In this document: positions 7,977 through 15,896 of the stretch, in pieces
Layout: each line of letters begins with the position of its first letter
How positions within the stretch are numbered: position 1 is the stretch's first letter
From: Flavobacteriaceae bacterium
Lineage (GTDB): Bacteria; Bacteroidota; Bacteroidia; Flavobacteriales; Flavobacteriaceae
Assembly: GCA_002862805.1 (NCBI GenBank)
Contig: PKEA01000087.1
Coordinates: 1-64,000, forward strand
Direction: 5' to 3'
DNA: 64,000 nt
Made by a program: the position numbers and the translations under genes
Notes under the pieces: model-generated
Told to the model about the DNA's origin: nothing
Database searches by the model: none
What the model saw: only the letters and a program-made list of their open reading frames with translations

Positions 7977-7993
7977 TTGGCATAAGTTTTGCA
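7977..7993 (+). promoter_or_regulatory. Candidate sigma-54 (-24/-12) promoter of the L,D-transpeptidase gene
   Basis: The sequence TTGGCATAAGTTTTGCA has GG and GC exactly 10 bases apart and matches the sigma-54 consensus YTGGCAC-N5-TTGCW with one mismatch (T for the last C of GGCAC). The start codon at 8088 leaves a leader of about 85 bases. The region 7794-8087 holds no gene and is very AT-rich apart from this site. No upstream activator site could be defined by eye. Confidence 0.5.
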
Positions 7994-8087
7994 GTACTGT
8001 CCATATATCGGTTTTAAATGACAATTGACTGATTTTTTTTACAATTTCAAGAATAATCATTATTTTAAATCTTATCAAATACAGTTT

Positions 8088-9677
8088 ATGATAAAAAAAA
8101 TACTTCTAATTTCTATTTCTCTCTTTTTTATCAACTGTAAAAATGATAAAAAACCAATTTCAGAGGTAAAACTGCCACTAGAAGACCCAATAACTCATGC
8201 TAAAATCAGACCTATTGATGTTGATCTCATAGCTACTAAGAATGATAGCATTAAGTTATACTATAAGAAGTTCGACAATTATGAGATTTGGTTTAATTTA
8301 GAAAATAGAACCGATTTAATTAACGAAATTAAATCTTCTACTAAAGAAGGATTATTACCAAATGATTATAACTTTGAAAAGATTGTTGAATTAGAAGAAA
8401 AAAGAACCAACATGAGTGATTCTGAAGTTATTGCTTATGATGTCTTCCTTACAGAATCTTTTCAAAAAATAGCTACACATTTACATTGTGGAAAAACAAA
8501 CCCAAAAGATGTTTATAAAAATTGGGATATACCTCAAAAAACAATTGCATTATCTGATATACTTCATAAAGCAATTAAATTAAGAATGATTGCAACTGCT
8601 TTTAAAGATTTAAAACCTCAACACAACACTTATAAATCACTTAAAAAGAGTTTAACGATTTTAAATACTTTTCCTGACTATAAACTGAAGAAAATACATA
8701 TAAAAGATAAAATTGAACCAAACGACACTTTAAACGAAGTTGTTCAAATAAAAAAACATTTGTTATACTGGAAAGACTTTGTAAATAGAGACAGTATTAT
8801 TACTCCTATATATGATAAAAATGCAGTAGCTGCAGTAAAAAAGTTTCAAAAAAGACACGGATTAAAACCTGATGGAGTTATAGGACAAGGAACATTAAAA
8901 GCCTTGAACTTTTCTCTAAACGAAAGAATCGAACAAACTATCGTAAATTTAGAAAGGTGGAGATGGTTTCCAGACAACTTTGGCAAAGATTATTTGCTTA
9001 TTAATCTTCCCGACTACAAACTTTCTTATGTAACTAATAATGATACTATTGCCGAAAGAAGAATTGTCGTTGGTAAACCTAGTAGAGAAACTCCTATTTT
9101 AAGCTCTAAACTTTCTAATTTTATTTTTAACCCAACTTGGACCGTTCCTCCTACAATTATTAAAGAAGATTTAACTCCTTCTGCTGCAAAAAACAGAAGC
9201 TATTTTAGTCGAAATAGAATTAGTATTTACAATTCAAAAGGAGAATTGATTGCACCAGAGAATTGGAATCCAAACAAATCTAATTCATACAGGTATGTTC
9301 AAACTCCTGGTGTCGATAATTCATTAGGTTTAGTAAAATTCAATTTTCCTAACAGACATTTGGTTTACTTGCATGACACAAACCATAGAGATTACTTTGT
9401 TAGAGAATATAGAGCATTAAGTTCTGGATGCATTAGAATTGAAAAACCATTACAATTGTCTGAAACTATATTAAAAAAAGAAGATGAGAAAATTTGGAAT
9501 AACTCTGAAATAGATACAATTATAAATAAGAAAGTAACGAGATATGTTCCCTTAAAGAAATCTAATATAAATATTTATTTATTGTATTGGACAAGTTGGT
9601 CAAATAAAGAAGGGCTACAATTTAGAGAAGATATATACAAGTTAGACTCAAAACTATTAAACGCTTTAAGAAACTAA
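8088..9677 (+). CDS. L,D-transpeptidase (YcbB/LdtD-like) lipoprotein
   Basis: A 529-residue protein beginning MIKKILLISISLFFINC, a lipoprotein signal with the lipobox cysteine at residue 17. A peptidoglycan-binding-1 domain (AVAAVKKFQKRHGLKPDG ... TLKALN) precedes a YkuD catalytic domain. The active-site block is H429-D-T-N-H ... ALSSGCIRI, with catalytic Cys448. Such enzymes make 3-3 cross-links in peptidoglycan or attach proteins to it, in the periplasm. An in-frame TTG at 8025 lies further upstream, but the ATG at 8088 opens the signal peptide. The 3' end overlaps by 12 bases the convergent gene for a second, unrelated-subfamily L,D-transpeptidase. Confidence 0.9.
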   Translation: MIKKILLISISLFFINCKNDKKPISEVKLPLEDPITHAKIRPIDVDLIATKNDSIKLYYKKFDNYEIWFNLENRTDLINEIKSSTKEGLLPNDYNFEKIVELEEKRTNMSDSEVIAYDVFLTESFQKIATHLHCGKTNPKDVYKNWDIPQKTIALSDILHKAIKLRMIATAFKDLKPQHNTYKSLKKSLTILNTFPDYKLKKIHIKDKIEPNDTLNEVVQIKKHLLYWKDFVNRDSIITPIYDKNAVAAVKKFQKRHGLKPDGVIGQGTLKALNFSLNERIEQTIVNLERWRWFPDNFGKDYLLINLPDYKLSYVTNNDTIAERRIVVGKPSRETPILSSKLSNFIFNPTWTVPPTIIKEDLTPSAAKNRSYFSRNRISIYNSKGELIAPENWNPNKSNSYRYVQTPGVDNSLGLVKFNFPNRHLVYLHDTNHRDYFVREYRALSSGCIRIEKPLQLSETILKKEDEKIWNNSEIDTIINKKVTRYVPLKKSNINIYLLYWTSWSNKEGLQFREDIYKLDSKLLNALRN

Positions 9678-10397
9678 TTTAGATTTAGCAACATAAGTTC
9701 TTGATGGATGATAAATAAACAAACATGATTTATCTTTTATAGTATTGATAAATTCCTTGTGAATTGCATATGGAACAGCAGGACAACCTAGACTTCTCCC
9801 TAATCTTCCATTTGATTTTGCAAACTTATCTGAAACATAATCAGCTCCATGAATTACAACTGCTCTATTTCTAGCATTATCATTAATACCATACTCTAAA
9901 CCGTCTAATCTCAAAGAAAAACCATGCTTTCCTTGGTAAACTTCACCAGTTACATAAAAACCTAAACTACTTTGAAATGATTCAGCTGAATTTGAAAATT
10001 TAGTTGCAAATTCATCTCCTGAATTTCTTCCATGAGCAACTAATGATTTTAAAACAACTTCCTTTGTTAACATATTAATAACCCACAACCTTTCTACATT
10101 TGAAGACAAGCTAAAATCAATAATCGTTAAAAAATCTTTTTGAACAACACCTTGAGATTTTAATTGATTATAACCTTCAAAAGCTTTAGAAAAACATTCA
10201 AACTGAGGTAAATCAAAATTGTTTACTTCTATATTTTCAAAAAATAACTGAGATAACGACTTTGTAATTACATTAGTATTATTAGCCAATAACACTGGTT
10301 CATTTGCTTTTTTTGTCTCACCATCATCATCTGTTTTATTTATAAATCCAAAAGAAAATAAACATAAAAAAAGCAAGGTTAATAATTTGTAATTCAT
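9666..10397 (-). CDS. Murein L,D-transpeptidase catalytic-domain (YkuD_2) protein
   Basis: A 243-residue exported protein with signal peptide MNYKLLTLLFLCLFSFGF. Catalytic features are VVIHGADYVS and NGRLGRSLGCPAVP, the H...SxGCPA signature of the YkuD_2/PF13645 type. It lacks a peptidoglycan-binding domain. It likely acts on peptidoglycan stem peptides in the periplasm. I chose the ATG at 10397 because it opens the signal peptide; the in-frame codon 39 bases upstream adds a non-conserved stretch. It converges with and overlaps the YcbB-like gene, so transcription of one could interfere with the other. Confidence 0.88.
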   Translation of the reverse strand: MNYKLLTLLFLCLFSFGFINKTDDDGETKKANEPVLLANNTNVITKSLSQLFFENIEVNNFDLPQFECFSKAFEGYNQLKSQGVVQKDFLTIIDFSLSSNVERLWVINMLTKEVVLKSLVAHGRNSGDEFATKFSNSAESFQSSLGFYVTGEVYQGKHGFSLRLDGLEYGINDNARNRAVVIHGADYVSDKFAKSNGRLGRSLGCPAVPYAIHKEFINTIKDKSCLFIYHPSRTYVAKSKLVS

Positions 10398-10562
10398 TGT
10401 AGTAGTTGCAGTTAGTTGGTTAATAATAGTTATCAAATATATTCAAAAAAAATTATGAAACAAATTTTTAATCACATTTTATCGAAAAAAAATGCGTTTT
10501 ATCGACAAAAAGTCGTTTAGTTAAAGTTTTTATAATTTTTTTCATACGTTTTTTAATGGGTC

Positions 10563-10570
10563 TATTTTTG
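10563..10570 (+). promoter_or_regulatory. Promoter box of the DUF5916 gene
   Basis: TATTTTTG, 17 bases before the ATG at 10588. No convincing TTG element at the usual distance. Confidence 0.45.
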
Positions 10571-10587
10571 TAAAAAATGTAACAATA

Positions 10588-13002
10588 ATGCATAAGAACT
10601 TGATTTTCATATTTTTATTGTGTTTTAACAGCTTCAAAACACAAGCACAAGACAACATAATTTCTAAAAAAAAATTAGTTGCTACAAAAATAAATGAGTC
10701 TATTGCTATTGACGGGGAATTAAATGAATCTATTTGGAACGAGTCTAAGATTGCTTCTGATTTTGTGATGTTTGAACCAGACAATGGGAAACCCTCTCCA
10801 AATGAACTTAGAACCGAAGTAAAAATACTTTACAACAATGACGCGGTTTACATTGGCGCAATTTTATATGACAATGACCCTAAAGCCATTTTAAAAGAAA
10901 TAACAGAACGTGATAATTTTGGAATTAGCGACTCATTTGGTGTTTACATAAACGGTTATAATGACGGACAGCAAGATTTTCAGTTTTATGTTACTGCATC
11001 AAATGGTCAAGCCGATTGTAATTTTACATCACAGTATGGAGAAGATTATTCTTGGAATGCTATATGGGAAAGTAAAGCAAAAGTAACTGATTTTGGCTGG
11101 ATAGTTGAAATGAGAATTCCATACGCAGCACTTCGTTTTCCTGAAAACAAAGAACAGGTTTGGGGAATTAATTTCTTTAGAGAAGTAAGACGAAAAAGAC
11201 AAAAATTCACATGGTCACCTATTAATACGCAAGTAGCTACTTTTTCGCAACAAGCCGGTATCTTAGAAGGAATTTCAAACATTAATCCTCCTACTCGTCT
11301 TTTCTTAATTCCTTATGCTTCAGGATATGTAAACTCTAATAAAGACAACACCGAGTTAACCCTAAAAGGTGGTTTGGATATTAAATATGGTATTAATGAT
11401 GCTTTTACGCTAGATGCAATTTTAATTCCCGATTTTGGACAAACAAAGTTTGATAATGTAGAACTAAATCTTGGTCCATTTGAACAACAATTTAATGAAA
11501 ACAGACCGTTTTTTACCGAAGGAACAGATTTATTCAGCAAAGGGAATCTTTTATATTCAAGAAGAATTGGAGCTGCTCCTCAATTTTATCCTGAGTTAGC
11601 AGACAATGAAACTATTAAGGAATTTCCTTCTACAGTAAATTTATTAAACGCACTAAAAGTGTCTGGAAGAAATTCTGACGGATTGGGAATTGGTTTTTTA
11701 AATGCCATTACCGAAAAAACAGATGTGACTATTGTAAATCCTGACGAAAATACTTCTCGTAAAGAAACCGTTTCTCCTTTAACCAATTACAATGTAACGG
11801 TTTTAGACCAACGCTTTAACCAAAATTCTTCTGTTACGTTTATTAATACAAATGTAACCAGAAACGGAAGTTTTAGAGATGCAAATGTAACGGGCTTACT
11901 TTTCGATTTAAATACTAAAAAAAATACGTACAATCTTTCTGGAGACATGAAAATGAGTAGTGTTTATGATTCTGAAAACAAAAACGGAATTAATACTTCT
12001 ATATATATTGCAGAAACAAGTGGAAAAGTACGATTTAGCTTAGGCGCAAATTATGTTTCAAAAGATTTTGATAACAATGATTTAGGAATCAATTTTCAAA
12101 CTAATTATACCGACTTTTCAAGTAATGTTAATTATCGAATTCTTAATCCTACAAAACTATTTAACACCTTTCGTATTAACTTAAATTCTTATATGCAATA
12201 CAACAATACGACAGGAAGAATTCAAGGTAATAATTTCAACATAAATCTAGGAGGAAACAACAAAAAAAATCACTATTTAAATGCAAGTTTTGGTTATAAT
12301 CCGTTTAAAAATTACGATTATTATGAACCAAGACAAGATGGACGATTTTTAATTTATCCTGAAAGTTATAACGGAAGTTTGTATCTATCTACAAACTACA
12401 ACAATAAATTTGCAGTTGATATTAATCCGTATTTTACCAATGTAAATGAAAAAGACAGATATAATTATGGAATAGGTTTTAGTCCAAGATATCGCTTTAG
12501 CGACAGATTTTCTCTTATTTATAGTTTTGATTTATACAAACAATTTAACAATGTTGGATACATCGATAATGATGATGTTTCCATATATTTTGCAAAAAGA
12601 AACAGAGATACTTATACCAATAGCATTACAAGTAAATATTCTATTAATAGCAATATGAATTTTAATCTTTCTGTAAGACATTATTGGTCTTTAGCCGAAA
12701 ACAATTCTTTTCACACGCTTAACAATGATGGAACTTTAACTGAAACAACTTACACCGAGAATAAAAATTCTAATTTTAGTACATGGAATTTAGACTTATC
12801 TTATTCTTGGTGGTTTGCTCCTGGAAGTCAGATTTCAGTATTATATCGTAATAATGCTTCTTCTTTTGATAGAACAATAAATAAAGATTTTAGCAATAAC
12901 TTTTCAAACCTAATTGGTGATAATTTAAACCACGTTTTATCTGTAAGTATTCGATATTATATTGATTACAACCAAGCAAAAAATTGGCTTAAAAAAGCGT
13001 AA
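10588..13002 (+). CDS. DUF5916 outer-membrane protein with N-terminal CBM9-like domain
   Basis: An 804-residue protein with signal peptide (ending FKTQAQ). Residues about 30-220 form a carbohydrate-binding family 9-like domain (AIDGELNESIWNESKIASDF, then VYIGAILYDNDP). The rest is DUF5916, a C-terminal beta-barrel with many alternating aromatic strands and a final strand LSVSIRYYIDYNQAKNWLKKA. Proteins of this type are common in Bacteroidota; their ligand and role are not established. The gene stands alone, with its own promoter box and about 50 bases between it and gpmI. Confidence 0.88.
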   Translation: MHKNLIFIFLLCFNSFKTQAQDNIISKKKLVATKINESIAIDGELNESIWNESKIASDFVMFEPDNGKPSPNELRTEVKILYNNDAVYIGAILYDNDPKAILKEITERDNFGISDSFGVYINGYNDGQQDFQFYVTASNGQADCNFTSQYGEDYSWNAIWESKAKVTDFGWIVEMRIPYAALRFPENKEQVWGINFFREVRRKRQKFTWSPINTQVATFSQQAGILEGISNINPPTRLFLIPYASGYVNSNKDNTELTLKGGLDIKYGINDAFTLDAILIPDFGQTKFDNVELNLGPFEQQFNENRPFFTEGTDLFSKGNLLYSRRIGAAPQFYPELADNETIKEFPSTVNLLNALKVSGRNSDGLGIGFLNAITEKTDVTIVNPDENTSRKETVSPLTNYNVTVLDQRFNQNSSVTFINTNVTRNGSFRDANVTGLLFDLNTKKNTYNLSGDMKMSSVYDSENKNGINTSIYIAETSGKVRFSLGANYVSKDFDNNDLGINFQTNYTDFSSNVNYRILNPTKLFNTFRINLNSYMQYNNTTGRIQGNNFNINLGGNNKKNHYLNASFGYNPFKNYDYYEPRQDGRFLIYPESYNGSLYLSTNYNNKFAVDINPYFTNVNEKDRYNYGIGFSPRYRFSDRFSLIYSFDLYKQFNNVGYIDNDDVSIYFAKRNRDTYTNSITSKYSINSNMNFNLSVRHYWSLAENNSFHTLNNDGTLTETTYTENKNSNFSTWNLDLSYSWWFAPGSQISVLYRNNASSFDRTINKDFSNNFSNLIGDNLNHVLSVSIRYYIDYNQAKNWLKKA

Positions 13003-13030
13003 AAAATCTACAATTAACTTCTTAAATATT

Positions 13031-13038
13031 TATCTTTG
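13031..13038 (+). promoter_or_regulatory. Promoter box of gpmI
   Basis: TATCTTTG, a TAnnTTTG match 17 bases before the gpmI ATG. Confidence 0.5.
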
Positions 13039-13055
13039 TAAAAACTCTTTTTAAG

Positions 13056-14573
13056 ATGAATAAGAAAGTAATTTTAATGATTCTTGATGGCTGGGGAAAA
13101 TCTCCTGATCCAAAAGTTTCTGCAATTGATAATGCAAACACTCCATTTATAGATAGTTTATATACTAAATACCCAAATGCTCAATTAAGAACTGATGGCT
13201 TAAACGTAGGCTTACCTGAAGGTCAAATGGGGAATTCTGAAGTTGGTCATATGAACTTAGGTGCAGGAAGAATTGTTTATCAAGATTTAGCAAAAATAAA
13301 TCTAGCTGTTGCCAACAAAACAATGAATCAAGAAAAGCCATTAATGGATGCTTTTGATTATGCCAAGAAAAACAACAAAGCGGTACATTTTTTAGGATTA
13401 GTTTCAGATGGCGGAGTTCATAGCCATACTTCTCATTTACGTGGATTAATTGACGTAGCACAAGCTGAAGGAATTCAAAATATGTTTGTTCATGCTTTTA
13501 CTGACGGTCGTGATGTAGACCCAAAATCAGGCGCTAATTACATTGCAGACTTAGAAGCATATTTACAAAACACTAATGCAAAATTAGCCTCTGTAATAGG
13601 TCGCTATTATGCAATGGATAGAGATAAACGCTGGGAAAGAGTAAAGTTAGCTTATGATTTATTGGTAAATGGATTGGGTTCTAAAACTCAAAATGCAGTT
13701 AAAAGTATCAACGAAAGTTACGCAAATGATATTACTGATGAATTTATAAAACCTTTGGTTATAACCGATTCAAACAACAATCCACTTTCAGTAATTAAAG
13801 AAGATGATGTTGTAATTTTCTTTAATTTTAGAACAGACAGAGGTCGTGAACTTACAGAAGCACTTTCTCAAAAAGATTTTCACGAACAAAACATGCATAA
13901 ATTGAATCTGTATTATGTTACCATGACTAATTATGACGACACTTATGCAAATGTTCATGTAATTTATGATAAAGATAATATTACCGAAATGCTTGGAGAA
14001 GTATTAGAAAAAGCCCATAAAAAACAAATTAGAATTGCTGAAACCGAGAAATATCCTCATGTTACTTTTTTCTTTTCTGGCGGTCGCGAAGAACCATTTG
14101 TTGGTGAAAGTAGAATCTTAAAAAACTCTCCTAAAGTAGCTACTTACGATTTACAACCAGAAATGAGCGCATTTGAATTAAAAGATGCTTTAATCCCTGA
14201 ACTTAAAAAAGGCGATGTTGATTTTGTATGTTTAAATTTCGCAAATGGCGACATGGTAGGTCATACTGGTGTTATGAGTGCTGCAATTAAAGCATGTGAA
14301 GCAGTTGATATTTGTGTAAAAGAAGTGGTTGAAACTGCTTTAGAAAATAATTACACCACGATTATTATTGCAGATCATGGAAATTGCGAAACTATGATAA
14401 ACCCAGATGGAACTCCAAATACAGCGCATACCACTAACCCAGTTCCAATTATTTTAGTAGACAAAGAACTAAAAAATATAAATAATGGGGTTTTAGGCGA
14501 TATAGCTCCAACAATTTTGGATCTAATGAATATTCAAAAACCACAAGCAATGACTTGTAAATCTCTTTTATAA
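13056..14573 (+). CDS. gpmI: 2,3-bisphosphoglycerate-independent phosphoglycerate mutase
   Basis: A 505-residue cytosolic enzyme of glycolysis and gluconeogenesis that interconverts 3- and 2-phosphoglycerate using two Mn ions. The N-terminus VILMILDGWGKSPDP carries the first metal-binding aspartate. EGQMGNSEVGHMNLGAGR contains the phosphorylated Ser61. IIIADHGNCETM and NTAHTTNPVP near the C-terminus are the remaining metal-binding motifs. The length is normal for the family. The thioredoxin-like lipoprotein gene follows after two bases and is probably co-transcribed. Confidence 0.97.
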   Translation: MNKKVILMILDGWGKSPDPKVSAIDNANTPFIDSLYTKYPNAQLRTDGLNVGLPEGQMGNSEVGHMNLGAGRIVYQDLAKINLAVANKTMNQEKPLMDAFDYAKKNNKAVHFLGLVSDGGVHSHTSHLRGLIDVAQAEGIQNMFVHAFTDGRDVDPKSGANYIADLEAYLQNTNAKLASVIGRYYAMDRDKRWERVKLAYDLLVNGLGSKTQNAVKSINESYANDITDEFIKPLVITDSNNNPLSVIKEDDVVIFFNFRTDRGRELTEALSQKDFHEQNMHKLNLYYVTMTNYDDTYANVHVIYDKDNITEMLGEVLEKAHKKQIRIAETEKYPHVTFFFSGGREEPFVGESRILKNSPKVATYDLQPEMSAFELKDALIPELKKGDVDFVCLNFANGDMVGHTGVMSAAIKACEAVDICVKEVVETALENNYTTIIIADHGNCETMINPDGTPNTAHTTNPVPIILVDKELKNINNGVLGDIAPTILDLMNIQKPQAMTCKSLL

Positions 14574-14575
14574 TT

Positions 14576-15094
14576 ATGAAGAAAATATTATTATTAATTG
14601 CCATTACGATCACTTCATGCGCTCCAAAAGCAAAATTTACAATGCATGATGAGCAAAAAATATTAGTTGGAAAAGGAACACAGAAAGACTTACAACAAGA
14701 ACCTTTTAACGAATGGTTTACTCAAAATTATAATAACTATACTTTAACTGAAGAAATAAAAAGTGAAATTCAAAAAAACATAAAAGACTACACAATTATC
14801 ATTTTTATGGGAACATGGTGTGAAGATAGTCAAAATCAAGTGCCAAAATTCTATAAAATATTAGAAGAGGTTAACTTCCCTTCAAAAAAAACAACCTTAA
14901 TTACAATGTCAAGAGACAAAACTACTCCTGAACAATTTGAAAAAGGATTAAATATTACTAATGTTCCAACTTTTATTTTTTATAAAAACGGAAAAGAAGC
15001 AAATAGAATTGTTGAATCTCCTGTTGTATCTTTAGAACAAGACATGCTAGATATTATTACTAGCAAAAGCTATAAACATATTTATTTTGAATAA
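14576..15094 (+). CDS. Thioredoxin-fold lipoprotein with a single active-site cysteine
   Basis: A 172-residue protein with a lipoprotein signal (MKKILLLIAITITSC, lipobox cysteine 15). The thioredoxin fold is indicated by IIFMGTWCEDSQNQVPKF and by the cis-proline loop TNVPTFIFYKNGKE. The usual CxxC is reduced to WCEDS, so a disulfide cannot form within the motif. Such CxxS proteins act, where known, in isomerisation, reductase or non-redox roles; here it is an inference only. It should be tethered to the envelope. It is two bases downstream of gpmI and ends in a strong terminator. Confidence 0.82.
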   Translation: MKKILLLIAITITSCAPKAKFTMHDEQKILVGKGTQKDLQQEPFNEWFTQNYNNYTLTEEIKSEIQKNIKDYTIIIFMGTWCEDSQNQVPKFYKILEEVNFPSKKTTLITMSRDKTTPEQFEKGLNITNVPTFIFYKNGKEANRIVESPVVSLEQDMLDIITSKSYKHIYFE

Positions 15095-15117
15095 AACAGA
15101 ACAAAAAAATAAATCAT

Positions 15118-15147
15118 AAAATCCTGAAATTTTCAGGATTTTTTTTT
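15118..15147 (+). terminator. Terminator after the gpmI operon
   Basis: Inverted repeat AAATCCTGAAA / TTTCAGGATTT followed by eight or more T residues, about 24 bases past the stop codon. Confidence 0.85.
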
Positions 15148-15183
15148 GAACATAACTTAAATAAAAGTTAAACACTTATTTAT

Positions 15184-15206
15184 TAATAGTAATACTATTA
15201 TATTTG
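15184..15206 (+). promoter_or_regulatory. Promoter with palindromic operator ahead of the TetR-ABC-HlyD-TolC operon
   Basis: A perfect palindrome, TAATAGTA-A-TACTATTA (8-1-8, 15184-15200), overlaps the first two bases of a TATATTTG box (15199-15206) that ends 18 bases before the TetR-family ATG. The position fits autorepression by the regulator encoded directly downstream. That is an inference from position and symmetry. Confidence 0.6.
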
Positions 15207-15224
15207 CAATATAAATATTTAAAA

Positions 15225-15896
15225 ATGCAAAATTTACTATCTAATTTAAAAATAACCATCAACGACAAGCTTTATGTAAAAGATCCTGAAACATCAGAAC
15301 TTGGTCGTAAAATATTAAAAAACAGTATCGTTTTAATTGACGAAATTGGTTTTGAGGCATTTACATTTAAAAAGTTAGGAGAAAAAATAAACTCTAATGA
15401 AAGTTCAATTTATAGGTATTTTGAGAATAAACATAAATTATTAATTTATCTTTCTTCTTGGTATTGGTCTTGGATTGAGTATAATTTAGTATTTGCAACA
15501 CATAACATCTTAAATCCATTAGACAAACTATCTATATGTATTAAAATAATAACACAAAACATAATTGACGACAAAAACACTCCTCATATAGATGAATCAA
15601 TTTTAAATAGAATTATAATCTCTGATTTCTCAAAAACACTACTTACAAAAGATGTAGATACAGAAAACAAAGAAGGCTTTTTTTTAGTCTACAAAAGAGT
15701 TATTAATAGATTAATGGATATGATCACTGAGGTAAATCCTGAATATCCATATGCAAAAAGCTTGGCTTCTTCAGTAGTTCAGGGTTCATTACATCAGCAT
15801 TATTTAAAAGATCATTTTAAAACCATTACAAATTTATCAGAAAAAGATTGCCTTTCTGATTTTTATATTCACATGATTAAAAAAACATTAGCATGA
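15225..15896 (+). CDS. TetR/AcrR-family transcriptional regulator
   Basis: A 223-residue protein. The N-terminal helix-turn-helix is FEAFTFKKLGEKINSNESSI followed by YRYFENKHKLL, a typical TetR recognition helix with the YxYFxxK block. The C-terminal ligand domain is not assignable. I use the ATG at 15225; the TTG at 15204 lies inside the promoter box. It is the first gene of an export operon, overlapping the ABC gene by four bases (ATGA). A palindrome overlaps its promoter, so it probably represses its own operon until a ligand is bound. Confidence 0.88.
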   Translation: MQNLLSNLKITINDKLYVKDPETSELGRKILKNSIVLIDEIGFEAFTFKKLGEKINSNESSIYRYFENKHKLLIYLSSWYWSWIEYNLVFATHNILNPLDKLSICIKIITQNIIDDKNTPHIDESILNRIIISDFSKTLLTKDVDTENKEGFFLVYKRVINRLMDMITEVNPEYPYAKSLASSVVQGSLHQHYLKDHFKTITNLSEKDCLSDFYIHMIKKTLA

